The translations under genes and the position numbers were made by a program. A stretch of DNA of 15,740 bases, from contig CALFEY010000403.1 of assembly GCA_937958295.1 (NCBI GenBank), forward strand, positions 1 to 15,740. Reading direction: 5' to 3'. The notes below the pieces were generated by a model. That model was not told the origin of the DNA. It did not search any database and saw nothing but the letters and a program-made list of their open reading frames with translations. The stretch is from an uncultured Pseudomonadota bacterium. GTDB lineage: Bacteria > Pseudomonadota > Gammaproteobacteria > Burkholderiales > Casimicrobiaceae. Numbering within the stretch: position 1 is the stretch's first letter; every line of letters starts with the position of its first letter. This document shows positions 1 through 7,162 of the stretch, piece by piece.

Positions 1-13
1 CGCTGGACTCACA

Positions 14-34
14 ATCTTGAATCAAATCCAAGAT
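14..34. promoter_or_regulatory. Inverted repeat resembling a LysR-type operator
   Basis: Perfect 6-bp arms ATCTTG and CAAGAT are separated by 9 nt, about 100 nt upstream of the Bug-receptor gene. The inner dyad TG-N9-CA fits the T-N11-A core of LysR-type regulator boxes. The sequence around it (positions 11-45) is clearly more AT-rich than the rest of the window, as expected of a control region. No LysR gene is visible in the window, and I see no convincing -35/-10 pair beside it, so the role is inferred. The rest of 1-136 holds only the ribosome binding site of the next gene. Confidence 0.35.
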
Positions 35-136
35 ACTGAAAGGATGTGCGTCCAAGCATCACGGACGTGCGCCATTTCGGAACAGATCCCGCCTTTGGAA
101 TGGCGGGTTGCCCCATAGCGGTCCGGAGGAAGTGAG

Positions 137-1108
137 ATGCTCGCTCGTCGTCGCTGGTTGTCCATGCTGGCCCTTGTCCTGCTGCCCACCATCGCGGCCG
201 CCCAGGACTATCCAAACAAGCAGGTGCGCGTGGTGGTGCCATGGGTCGTCGGGGGTGGCGCCGATGCGGTCGCGCGCATCCTCGGCCAGAAGTTGAACGA
301 GATGTGGAGTCAGCCGGTGATCGTGGACAACCGTGGCGGGGCCACCGGCACGATCGGCACCGATGTCGTGGCCAAGGCTCCCGGCGACGGCTACACCCTG
401 CTCCTCGGCAACAATTCCACCTACGTCTACGCCGTCACGCTCTACAAGAAGCTCCCTTACGACCCCGACAAGGACCTCACGCCAATCTCCCGCGTGGCCG
501 AGGTGCCGCACGTGCTCTCCGTGCATCCGAGCGTGCCGGTCAAGACCGCAAAGGAGCTCGTGGAGTACATCAAGGCCAATCCCGGCAAGCTCTCGTTCGG
601 GTCCTCGGGCACGGGCAGCACGCCGCACGTGGCGGGAGAGCTGTTCATGAACCTGACGGGTACCAAGCTGTTGCACGTGCCGTACAAGGGCGCCGGCCAA
701 TCGGTGGCGGACACCGTGTCGGGTCAGGTACAGGTTTCGTTCGATACGCTGCCGTCGGTGGTCTCCTTCATTCAGGCGGGACGCCTGCGTCCGCTGGCCG
801 TGCTCGGCCCCAAGCGGGTGGCGTCGCTGCCGGACGTGCCCACGAGCGCCGAGGCGGGCTACCCCGGCGCGGAAGGCTCTACCTGGTACGGCCTGTACGG
901 GCCTGCGAACATGCCGCCGGCGGTGGTCAAGAAGATCCACGACGACGTCGCGGTGGCGGTGAGGATGCCCGACGTCAAGTCCCGCCTCGACACGCTGGGG
1001 GCCGTCGAGACGGCTTCGATGTCGAGCGAGGAGCTCAAGGCCAACGTCAAGGCGGAAGTGGCGAAATACGCGACCGTCCTCAAGAACATGGGCGTGGAAG
1101 GCCAGTGA
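137..1108 (+). CDS. Bug/TctC-family periplasmic solute-binding protein
   Basis: A 323-residue extracytoplasmic receptor of the tripartite tricarboxylate transporter (TctC, also called Bug) family. Residues 1-22 form a signal peptide (Arg-rich start, hydrophobic core, Ala-Ala-Ala before a predicted cut at Q23), so the mature protein is periplasmic. Family hallmarks follow: VVVPWVVGGGADAVAR near residues 32-47, a VDNRGGATGTIGTD loop near 62-75, APGDGYTLLLG near 81-91, and a C-terminal PDVPTSAEAGYPG segment. The ATG is preceded by a strong GGAGGA site. Known members bind carboxylates, amino acids or aromatic acids; the ligand here cannot be read from sequence. No TctA or TctB membrane subunit lies in the window, so this is an orphan receptor that would use a transporter encoded elsewhere. 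It is 18 nt upstream of the thioesterase, probably in one transcript. Confidence 0.93.
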   Translation: MLARRRWLSMLALVLLPTIAAAQDYPNKQVRVVVPWVVGGGADAVARILGQKLNEMWSQPVIVDNRGGATGTIGTDVVAKAPGDGYTLLLGNNSTYVYAVTLYKKLPYDPDKDLTPISRVAEVPHVLSVHPSVPVKTAKELVEYIKANPGKLSFGSSGTGSTPHVAGELFMNLTGTKLLHVPYKGAGQSVADTVSGQVQVSFDTLPSVVSFIQAGRLRPLAVLGPKRVASLPDVPTSAEAGYPGAEGSTWYGLYGPANMPPAVVKKIHDDVAVAVRMPDVKSRLDTLGAVETASMSSEELKANVKAEVAKYATVLKNMGVEGQ

Positions 1109-1126
1109 CCGCATGAGGAGCCTCCG

Positions 1127-1558
1127 ATGAAGGACACGCTGCGCGCGGGGCTGCGCCATGAGCACCGCTTCACGGTGACCGCCGGCAAGACGGTCCCGGC
1201 GCTCTACCCGGAGGCGGCCGAGTTTCGCGTCATGCCGGAGGTCTTCGCGACGGGCTTCATGGTGGGCCTGCTCGAGTGGGCCTGTATCGACGCGATCCGG
1301 CCCCACCTCGACGGTCCGCACGAGCAGTCGGTGGGCACCCGCATCGACGTCACGCACGAGGCGGCCACGCCGCCGGGGCTGACCGTGACGGTTGTCGTCG
1401 AGGTGGTGGCCGTCGAGGGCAAGAAGCTCGCATTCGATGTGTCCGCGCACGATGGCGTGGATACCATCGCGCGGGGCCGTCACGAGCGCTTCGTGATCGA
1501 CCGCGCGAAGTTCGACGCGCGGCTGGCGGCGAAGGTGGCGCGGGTCGCGGGCGGGTGA
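1127..1558 (+). CDS. FlK-like hotdog-fold acyl-CoA thioesterase
   Basis: A 143-residue single-domain hotdog protein, the usual size for the fluoroacetyl-CoA thioesterase FlK family. The region EVFATGFMVGLLEWAC (39-54) carries the family's Thr42 and Glu50, and DVTHEAATPPGLTVTV supplies His77, together matching the FlK catalytic triad (Thr42, Glu50, His76 in the Streptomyces cattleya enzyme). AHDGVD and HERFVI near the C terminus also match. Of the two FlK aromatic residues tied to fluoro-substrate recognition, Phe33 is kept but the Phe36 gate position is Met, so strict fluoroacetyl-CoA specificity is doubtful. A GAGGAG site sits before the ATG. It is cytoplasmic and probably co-transcribed with the Bug receptor. 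Likely role: hydrolysis of a small or toxic acyl-CoA formed by the neighbouring pathway (inference). Confidence 0.85.
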   Translation: MKDTLRAGLRHEHRFTVTAGKTVPALYPEAAEFRVMPEVFATGFMVGLLEWACIDAIRPHLDGPHEQSVGTRIDVTHEAATPPGLTVTVVVEVVAVEGKKLAFDVSAHDGVDTIARGRHERFVIDRAKFDARLAAKVARVAGG

Positions 1559-1595
1559 CCCGCCCGCGCTTGGCGACCGGCGGGCGCGGGCGCCC
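1546..1595. terminator. Two GC hairpins between convergent genes
   Basis: Positions 1546-1568 form a perfect 23-bp palindrome (11-bp arms around G1557) that overlaps the thioesterase stop codon at 1556-1558. A second hairpin at 1582-1595 has 6-bp arms GGGCGC/GCGCCC and reaches the stop codon of the acuI-like gene. Both sit exactly where two convergent transcription units end, so a shared bidirectional terminator or 3'-end stabiliser is likely. There is no U-tract on either strand, so it is not a classical intrinsic terminator. Confidence 0.5.
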
Positions 1596-2587
1596 TAGCG
1601 ATTCACGTCCACCACGAAGCGGCCGCGCACGCCGCCCTGCACGATCGTTTCGCCGGCCGCGATGGCCTCCGCAAGGCCGATCTCCTTCGTGATGGCATCG
1701 AGCTTGCGCAGGTCGAGGTCGCTTGCCAGCCGCGCCCACGCATCCTCGCGCACCGCCAGCGGCGCCATTACGCTGTCGATTCCGTAGAGCGTCACTCCGC
1801 GCAGGATGAACGGCGCGACCGAGGCGGGAAAGTCCATGCCGCCGGCCAAGCCGCACGCGGTGACCGCGCCGCGATAGCGCGTGGCGGCGCACGCATTGGC
1901 GAGCGTGGTCGAGCCCACGCTGTCCACCACGCCGGCCCAGCGCTCCTTGGCGAGCGGCTTGCCCGGTGCCGAGAGCGTCGCGCGATCGATGACATCGGTG
2001 GCGCCCAGGCTCTTCAGGAAGTCGGCCTCGGCGAGCTTGCCGGTGGAGGCGACCACGGTAAAGCCGAGGCTCGACAGCAGTGCGATGGCTACCGAGCCCA
2101 CGCCGCCGCTTGCTCCCGTGACGAGGATCTCGCCGTGCCCAGGAGCCACGCCGTGCCGCTGCAACGCCTGCACGCAGAGCATGGCGGTATAGCCGGCGGT
2201 GCCGATGGCCATCGCGGCGCGCGAGGAGATCGCCGCCGGCGCGCGCACCAGCCACTTGGCCTTCACGCGCGCGAGCTGCGCGAGGCCGCCCCAGTGGCCT
2301 TCGCCCACGCCCCAGCCATTGAGGATCACGCGATCACCCGCCTTCCACGCGGGATCGGTGCTGTCTTCCACCACGCCCGCAAAGTCGATGCCGGGCACCA
2401 TCGGGAAGCTGCGCACCACGGGGGCCTTGCCGGTGATGGCGAGGCCGTCCTTGTAGTTGACGGTGGAGTACTCCACGCGCACCGTCACCTCGCCGCCGTT
2501 GTCGGGGGCGGGCAGGCGATCGCGGGAGACCTCGGTCACCGCCACGCGCTGGGCGCCGTCGACCTTGTCGATGAGGATGGCTTTCAT
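1595..2587 (-). CDS. acuI: Acrylyl-CoA reductase (NADPH), AcuI/YhdH family
   Basis: A 330-residue zinc-independent medium-chain dehydrogenase/reductase, the usual AcuI/YhdH length. Seen in order: STVNYKDGLAITGK near residue 41, PGIDFAGVV near 65, GWGVGEGHWGGLA near 93, the IGTAGYTAM segment, the NADPH-binding TGASGGVGSVA near 155, and the highly characteristic ACGLAGG and PFILRGV motifs. The ATG at 2587 has an AAGGAG site; the open frame continues further upstream only because it overlaps the preceding gene. AcuI reduces acryloyl-CoA to propionyl-CoA with NADPH, in 3-hydroxypropionate and DMSP metabolism or as detoxification. It is the last gene of the minus-strand operon, 11 nt after the FAD protein. 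Here it may reduce or detoxify an enoyl-CoA intermediate (inference). Confidence 0.9.
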   Translation of the reverse strand: MKAILIDKVDGAQRVAVTEVSRDRLPAPDNGGEVTVRVEYSTVNYKDGLAITGKAPVVRSFPMVPGIDFAGVVEDSTDPAWKAGDRVILNGWGVGEGHWGGLAQLARVKAKWLVRAPAAISSRAAMAIGTAGYTAMLCVQALQRHGVAPGHGEILVTGASGGVGSVAIALLSSLGFTVVASTGKLAEADFLKSLGATDVIDRATLSAPGKPLAKERWAGVVDSVGSTTLANACAATRYRGAVTACGLAGGMDFPASVAPFILRGVTLYGIDSVMAPLAVREDAWARLASDLDLRKLDAITKEIGLAEAIAAGETIVQGGVRGRFVVDVNR

Positions 2588-2598
2588 GCAGGACTCCT

Positions 2599-4017
2599 TC
2601 AGGCGCTTGCGGCCATGTGGCGCTGCGCGGAGGCATGGGCCATCGCGAGCAGCTGGGCTTCGGTGTAGGCGTCGCTGTTGCGAGCGCCGATGCGATCGGC
2701 GCGCCGTAGCGTCTCCTCGTCGTGCAGGATCGCCGACGGCTCGTCGAGCAGGTGGATGCGGCGCGTGACTTTGCGGAAGATCCACTGGTCCTTGAACACC
2801 GCCGGCATCACGGTGGTGAGGAAGTAACGGTAGCTGCCGGGCTCGCCGCGATCGCTCGCGGGCCGCTCGCCGTGCCACAGCTCCTGCCGCGCGGCATCCT
2901 CCAGCGTAGTGGCCTCGTAATAACGGCGGGCGTAGGCGTCGGCCTGCGCCTCGAAGGACGCCTGGCGCGCGCGCGGGTCGGCATGCGCCGCGAAGGCATC
3001 CGCGAGCACGAAGCCCAGGTGCATGGCGAAGCTCATGCCCCACCCATAGATCGGATTGGTGTGGAAGCGGGCGTCACCGATCACGTACAGGTCGTCGACC
3101 AGGGGCTTGCCGTCCACCGCGAAGCGCCGGTAGCGGTTCACGAGCCCGGCAAAGGGCTCCACTCGCCAGATCGGCTCGCTGATCGCGGGATCGATCCACT
3201 TGTTGGCGTCGGGCAACTGGCGCACGAAGTCCATGTACACGGCTTCGTGGCGGAGCGTCTTGAACTCGTCCCGCCAGGGAGCCACGCCGAGCATGAGGCT
3301 GAACGTGCGATGGTCCGTGCGATTCATCGTGAAGTGCACGGACGGCAGGCTCGCGCTCGGTCCCGAGGGGTACAGCCCGCGCGGCACCTCCACGCCAGGG
3401 AGGAAGCGGAAGTAGCGGCTGTAATAGACGATGCCGCATTCGGAGGTCTCCTCGGCGGGGCGCGGAACACCTGCGGCGGCGAGCCAGTCGAGAATCTTCG
3501 AGCGGCGACCCGAGGCGTCGATCACCGTGTCGAAGCGCTGCACACCTGCGGCCGTCACGATGCCGGTGGCGCGTGCGCGCTCGCCCACCCTCTCCACGTG
3601 CACGCCCTTGACGGGCGTGCGCACGATGGTCACGCCGGGCGTGTTCTCCGTCACGCGCCGCAGGGGTACCTCCAGCGTAGGCCGCCGGCCCAGCATGCCC
3701 ACGAGCTCGGGATCGTGCGGGACCTCGGGGTCCTGGATGGCGAGGAGGTGGAACTTCCACGGGGACATGCCCTCGTCGACCATCGCCTGCAAAAGCTCCG
3801 GATCTCGCTCCGAGAGCGCGCGGTAGATCGCCGCCCGTGCCGCGTGCGGCTGGCGAAACTGGGCAACGCCGTTGCGCTGCCAGTCGAGGAAGGTGCCGTT
3901 GGCGTCCTCGTCAGGGGGCGGGACATCGGCTTCGAAGAGGGTCACCTGGTGCCCGTTGCGCGCGAGCGCCCGAGCGACGAAGAGGCCGGACATGCCGGCA
4001 CCGATGATTCCGATCAT
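2599..4017 (-). CDS. FAD-dependent monooxygenase-like oxidoreductase
   Basis: A 472-residue flavoprotein. The N-terminal Rossmann motif GIIGAGMSG (3-11) ends in an acidic residue, E29, after the second strand, as in FAD binders. DTVIDASGRRSKI (163-175) is the middle motif of group A type monooxygenases, and DLYVIGDARFHTNPIYGWG (309-327) holds the second FAD contact, the GD motif. The segment WQRNGVAQFRQPHAAR (46-61) recurs in a little-studied group of FAD monooxygenase-like proteins. The ATG at 4017 has a good AAAGGAA site. The PDR-type reductase lies directly upstream (51 nt), suggesting that the two work as reductase and oxygenase. I cannot assign a substrate. No NAD(P)H-binding domain is evident, consistent with needing an external reductase, although single-component hydroxylases also lack a separate one. 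Confidence 0.78.
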   Translation of the reverse strand: MIGIIGAGMSGLFVARALARNGHQVTLFEADVPPPDEDANGTFLDWQRNGVAQFRQPHAARAAIYRALSERDPELLQAMVDEGMSPWKFHLLAIQDPEVPHDPELVGMLGRRPTLEVPLRRVTENTPGVTIVRTPVKGVHVERVGERARATGIVTAAGVQRFDTVIDASGRRSKILDWLAAAGVPRPAEETSECGIVYYSRYFRFLPGVEVPRGLYPSGPSASLPSVHFTMNRTDHRTFSLMLGVAPWRDEFKTLRHEAVYMDFVRQLPDANKWIDPAISEPIWRVEPFAGLVNRYRRFAVDGKPLVDDLYVIGDARFHTNPIYGWGMSFAMHLGFVLADAFAAHADPRARQASFEAQADAYARRYYEATTLEDAARQELWHGERPASDRGEPGSYRYFLTTVMPAVFKDQWIFRKVTRRIHLLDEPSAILHDEETLRRADRIGARNSDAYTEAQLLAMAHASAQRHMAASA

Positions 4018-4068
4018 CTGGGATTCCTTTGGCGGGGCGCAATGGAGGTCATCGCAAGGGATCAGGTA

Positions 4069-5028
4069 CTACAGGTCGAGGACGAGGCGCGCGCCGCGGG
4101 CCCGCGAGCAGCAGACCATCATGGATCTGCTCGCGGTCTTCTCGGCATCGCTCAAGACGAAGTCGCGATGCTCGACCTCGCCTTCGATCACCGCCGTCTC
4201 GCACGAGCCGCACACGCCTTCCTGGCAGGAGTACGGCAGGTCGAAGCCGGCATCGATGAGCGTGTCGAGGATCGAGCGGTTCGCTTCTACGCGCAGCGTC
4301 GAGCCTGTGCGCGCGAGCTCCACATCGAAGGCATGGTCGGCGACGGCCGCGGCCGCGGGATCGGGCGCCTTGGGCGCGAAGTACTCGACGTGGCCGAAAC
4401 CCGGCCGCGCCTGCATCGCCGCCTCGAATGCGCCGAGCATCGGCGTGGGCCCGCAGCAATAGAAGTGGGTGCCTTCCGGCGCCTGCGCCACGAGCTCCGC
4501 CAGGTCGAGCATGCGGCCGCCGATCTCCTGGTCGAAGTTGAAGCGCACCCGCTCGCCGTAGACGGCAAGCGTGTCGCGGGCCGCGGCGTGGTCGCGGGTG
4601 CGGGCGCAGTACACGAGCTCCCACGAGCGACCGAGCGCGGCCAGCCGTGCGGCCATCGACAGGAGCGGCGTCACCCCGATGCCGCCGCCCACGAGCACCA
4701 CGTGGGGGGCGTCCTCCACCAGCGGAAAGTGATTGCGCGGCGGGCTGATCGTCAACGTTGCGCCTTCCGGTACCGCATCGTGCACGTACGACGAGCCGCC
4801 GCGGCTACCGCGGTCGCGTTGCACGGCGATCACGTAGCGATGGGCCTCGGCCGGGTCGTTGAGGAGCGAGTATTGGCGAACGATCCCGTTGGCGAGGTGC
4901 ACGTCGATGTGCGCGCCGGCGGTGAAGGCGGGCAACGTGCCTTCGACCGGCACGAGCTCCAGCGCCACGATGTCGATGGCCGTGAGGATGCGCGAGCGCA
5001 CGCGCACGGCGAGCGTCGGTGCGCTCAC
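4069..5028 (-). CDS. PDR/VanB-family flavin and 2Fe-2S oxidoreductase
   Basis: A 319-residue reductase with three domains in the phthalate dioxygenase reductase order: an FMN-binding barrel with RQYSLLNDP, an NAD-binding domain with GGGIGVTPLLSMA and YCARTRDHA, then a plant-type 2Fe-2S ferredoxin with Cys268, Cys273, Cys276 (CQEGVCGSC) and a final Cys in MMVCCSRA (306 or 307). It passes electrons from NADH through flavin and iron-sulfur to an oxygenase. I chose the GTG at 5028 because GGAG lies 6 nt upstream, the protein then begins SAPTLAVRVRS as PDR proteins usually do, and it clears the upstream stop by 34 nt; a longer reading to 5133 would overlap the CitE-like gene and add unfamiliar sequence. 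No Rieske oxygenase partner is present, so the FAD protein downstream is the candidate electron acceptor. Confidence 0.9.
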   Translation of the reverse strand: MSAPTLAVRVRSRILTAIDIVALELVPVEGTLPAFTAGAHIDVHLANGIVRQYSLLNDPAEAHRYVIAVQRDRGSRGGSSYVHDAVPEGATLTISPPRNHFPLVEDAPHVVLVGGGIGVTPLLSMAARLAALGRSWELVYCARTRDHAAARDTLAVYGERVRFNFDQEIGGRMLDLAELVAQAPEGTHFYCCGPTPMLGAFEAAMQARPGFGHVEYFAPKAPDPAAAAVADHAFDVELARTGSTLRVEANRSILDTLIDAGFDLPYSCQEGVCGSCETAVIEGEVEHRDFVLSDAEKTASRSMMVCCSRARGARLVLDL

Positions 5029-5062
5029 TGCCGGCTCCAGGCGATAACGGACGCCATCGGCG

Positions 5063-5929
5063 TCACCGCGAGCCGAACCGCTCGATCTGCTCGAGGGCGA
5101 TACGGTACTGGTGCACGGTGACCCACTTGCCATTGTCGCGCACGTAGGCGGCCTGGCCCTGGCGCTTTACTTCCTCGTACTTCGCCACGATGTCGCGGGC
5201 ATCGGCGAGCTCCTCGGCGCTGGGCGTGAAGGCGGCATTGATGGCATCCACGTGCGGCGCGTAGAAGGTGGAGCACGACGTGAAGCCCATGCGCCGGGAC
5301 GAGTCGATGTAGCGGCGCACGAGGTCCTGGTTCTTGAGGTCCGAAGGGAGGATCGTGTCGATGGAGTCGAGGCCCAGCGCGCGCGCCACGAGCACGGTCT
5401 GCTGCGCGGTGTAGAGCATCGTCTCGCGGTCGTCGGAGAGGGTGGCGCCGAGGTTCATCGCGAGGTCGCCTTGCGCGTGGCACAGCGTGGTCACGCGGCC
5501 GACCGAAGCGATCTCCTTCAGCTCGAGGAAGGCCTGCGTCATTTCGAGAAGCGCCACGATCTCGGCCTGCGAGCCGGCATCGTCCATTGTCTTCTGCACG
5601 ATGCGCATCTCGTCGGCGCTGCGCACGTCGGGATAGTAAATGGCGGCCATCGGTAGGCCGGCCAGGGCGTCGAGATCTTCGCGGCCCCACTCGGTCCACA
5701 GGCTGTTGGGTTTGACGACCACCTGCTTGCCGGCGAACGGGCCGCCGCCGCCGCGCAGCCACTCCACGAGTTGCTTGCGCGCTTCGACCTTGCGATCCGG
5801 CACCACCGAGTCGGTGAGATCGAGGATCAGGACGTCGGCGTTGGACTGTGCGGCCTTCTCGACCTTGCGCGGATCGGTGAGCAGCGTGAGGAGCCAGGAG
5901 CGGCGGAGGAGACGGGACTTGCGGGCCAT
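5063..5929 (-). CDS. CitE-like HpcH/HpaI aldolase/citrate lyase-family protein
   Basis: A 288-residue TIM-barrel protein of the CitE group, whose members cleave or form C-C bonds in CoA esters such as citramalyl-CoA, malyl-CoA or citryl-CoA. Family landmarks: LILDLTDSV (34-42), the VVKPNSLWTEWGREDL strand (71-86), the metal-ligand glutamate E129 in ALLEMTQ, D155 in HAQGDLAMNLG, and AFTPSAEEL near the C terminus. Several signature positions differ: DLED reads DLTD (Thr39), RVN reads KPN, the usual lysine strand reads YYPDV (98-102), and the GK-IHP motif reads CSTFYAP (219-225). The metal ligands stay but CoA-binding and catalytic positions are altered, so the reaction is uncertain. It lies between a CoA-transferase (30 nt) and the reductase (34 nt). 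Confidence 0.82.
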   Translation of the reverse strand: MARKSRLLRRSWLLTLLTDPRKVEKAAQSNADVLILDLTDSVVPDRKVEARKQLVEWLRGGGGPFAGKQVVVKPNSLWTEWGREDLDALAGLPMAAIYYPDVRSADEMRIVQKTMDDAGSQAEIVALLEMTQAFLELKEIASVGRVTTLCHAQGDLAMNLGATLSDDRETMLYTAQQTVLVARALGLDSIDTILPSDLKNQDLVRRYIDSSRRMGFTSCSTFYAPHVDAINAAFTPSAEELADARDIVAKYEEVKRQGQAAYVRDNGKWVTVHQYRIALEQIERFGSR

Positions 5930-5959
5930 CGTGATCGTTCTTCGCTCGGGATTGAAGGG

Positions 5960-7162
5960 CTAGATGATGCCGGCGGCGTGGAGCGCGGCGAGGTCGGCTT
6001 CGCTCTTGCCCAGGAGCCGGCCGTACACCTCCTGGTTGTGCTCGCCGAGCCCGGGTCCGGGAAACTTTACGGCGCCCGGGGTGGCGGACAGGTGCGGCGT
6101 GGGCGCCTGCATGCGCAGCGTGCCGAGCTTGGCGTCGCGCACTTCGGCGATGCTGCCGCGCACCTTCACGTGCGGGTCGTTCACGACGTCGGCGACGCTC
6201 ATCACGGGCATGGCCGCGGCTTCGGCGGCCACCATCTGCTCCATCGCTTGGTCGGCGGTATGCTCCGCGACCCATCCCGCGATGATGGCATCGAGTTCGG
6301 CATAGTTGACGCCGCGCGTGCGATTGTCGATGAAGCGCGGATCGGTGATGAGATCCGCGCGGCCGATCGCCTCCATCGTGCGCTCGAAAACGCTCTGTGC
6401 GCTGGAGGACATCGACAGGTAACGGCCATCCTGCGTGCGATAGACGTTGCGCGGCGCGGAAAAGGGCAGGCGGCTGCCCAGACGGCTTTGCACCACGCCG
6501 AGCTGGTCATACTCGATTACCTGCGGCCCCAGCAGAGTCAAGAGCGGCTCGTACAGCGAGGTGTCCACATGCTGGCCCACGCCGGTGGCTTGCCGGCTGA
6601 TGATGGCCGCGAGCACGCCATAGGCGCCGTTCAGACCCGCGAGCCCATCGGCGAGCCCGAAGCTCGGCAAGGTGGGGGGACCATCCTCCTGGCCGTTGAT
6701 GTGCGCGAAGCCGCTCATCGCTTCGGCAAGGGTGCCGAAGCCGGGACGCAGTGAGTAGGGGCCATCCTGGCCGAAGGCCGAGATGGACAGCATCACGAGG
6801 CGCGGATTGACCCTGGACAGCTCCGCGTAGTCGAGCTTCCACTTGGCCATCACGCCGGGCGTGAAGTTCTCCACGAGGATGTCGCTCATCTTCACGAGGT
6901 CCTTCAGGATGGCCTGGCCCTCGGGCTTGCTCATGTTGAGCGTCACGCACTGCTTGTTGCGCGACAGGATCTTCCAGAAGAGCGGATCGCCTTCGCGCGT
7001 GCGGCCCCAATGACGGAAGCCGTCGCCGCGCGGATGTTCGATCTTGATCACCTCGGCGCCGAAGTCGCCGAGGTACATGGCCGCGGTGGGGCCGGCCATG
7101 AAGTTGCTCACGTCCAGGACGCGCAATCCGGCCAACGCGCCGGCGGGTTTGCTTACTGCCAT
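5960..7162 (-). CDS. Class III (CaiB/BaiF) CoA-transferase
   Basis: A 400-residue family III CoA-transferase. The N terminus LRVLDVSNFMAGPTAAMYLGD (13-33) and AEVIKIEHPRGDGFR (36-50) are classic. LADGLAGLNGAYGVLAA (170-186) includes Asp172, aligned with the catalytic Asp169 of formyl-CoA transferase that forms the acyl-enzyme anhydride, followed by R-ATGVGQHVDTSLYE. All parts needed for activity appear present. It would move CoA from a donor such as succinyl-CoA to a carboxylic acid in the cytoplasm. The ATG at 7162 has a CGGAG site and lies inside the last codons of the MmgE/PrpD gene (10-nt overlap), indicating translational coupling. With the CitE-like gene next, this recalls the activate-then-cleave logic of citramalate and itaconate catabolism; the acid itself is unknown. 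Confidence 0.92.
   Translation of the reverse strand: MAVSKPAGALAGLRVLDVSNFMAGPTAAMYLGDFGAEVIKIEHPRGDGFRHWGRTREGDPLFWKILSRNKQCVTLNMSKPEGQAILKDLVKMSDILVENFTPGVMAKWKLDYAELSRVNPRLVMLSISAFGQDGPYSLRPGFGTLAEAMSGFAHINGQEDGPPTLPSFGLADGLAGLNGAYGVLAAIISRQATGVGQHVDTSLYEPLLTLLGPQVIEYDQLGVVQSRLGSRLPFSAPRNVYRTQDGRYLSMSSSAQSVFERTMEAIGRADLITDPRFIDNRTRGVNYAELDAIIAGWVAEHTADQAMEQMVAAEAAAMPVMSVADVVNDPHVKVRGSIAEVRDAKLGTLRMQAPTPHLSATPGAVKFPGPGLGEHNQEVYGRLLGKSEADLAALHAAGII

Noticed and set aside
59..1483. A 474-codon open frame on the - strand
   Set aside because: It is antisense to the Bug receptor and FlK-like gene, both of which have family motifs, signal peptide or ribosome binding sites; the antisense product shows only low-complexity Arg/His-rich sequence.
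1127..1558. Fluoroacetate resistance gene
   Set aside because: The triad matches FlK, but the Phe36 gate is Met and there is no dehalogenase or fluorination gene nearby, so that specific function is not supported.
2722..5121. A 799-codon open frame on the + strand
   Set aside because: It lies antisense to three well-supported genes, its product is rich in His, Arg, Ala and Gly with no recognisable motif, and such frames are common opposite GC-rich codons.
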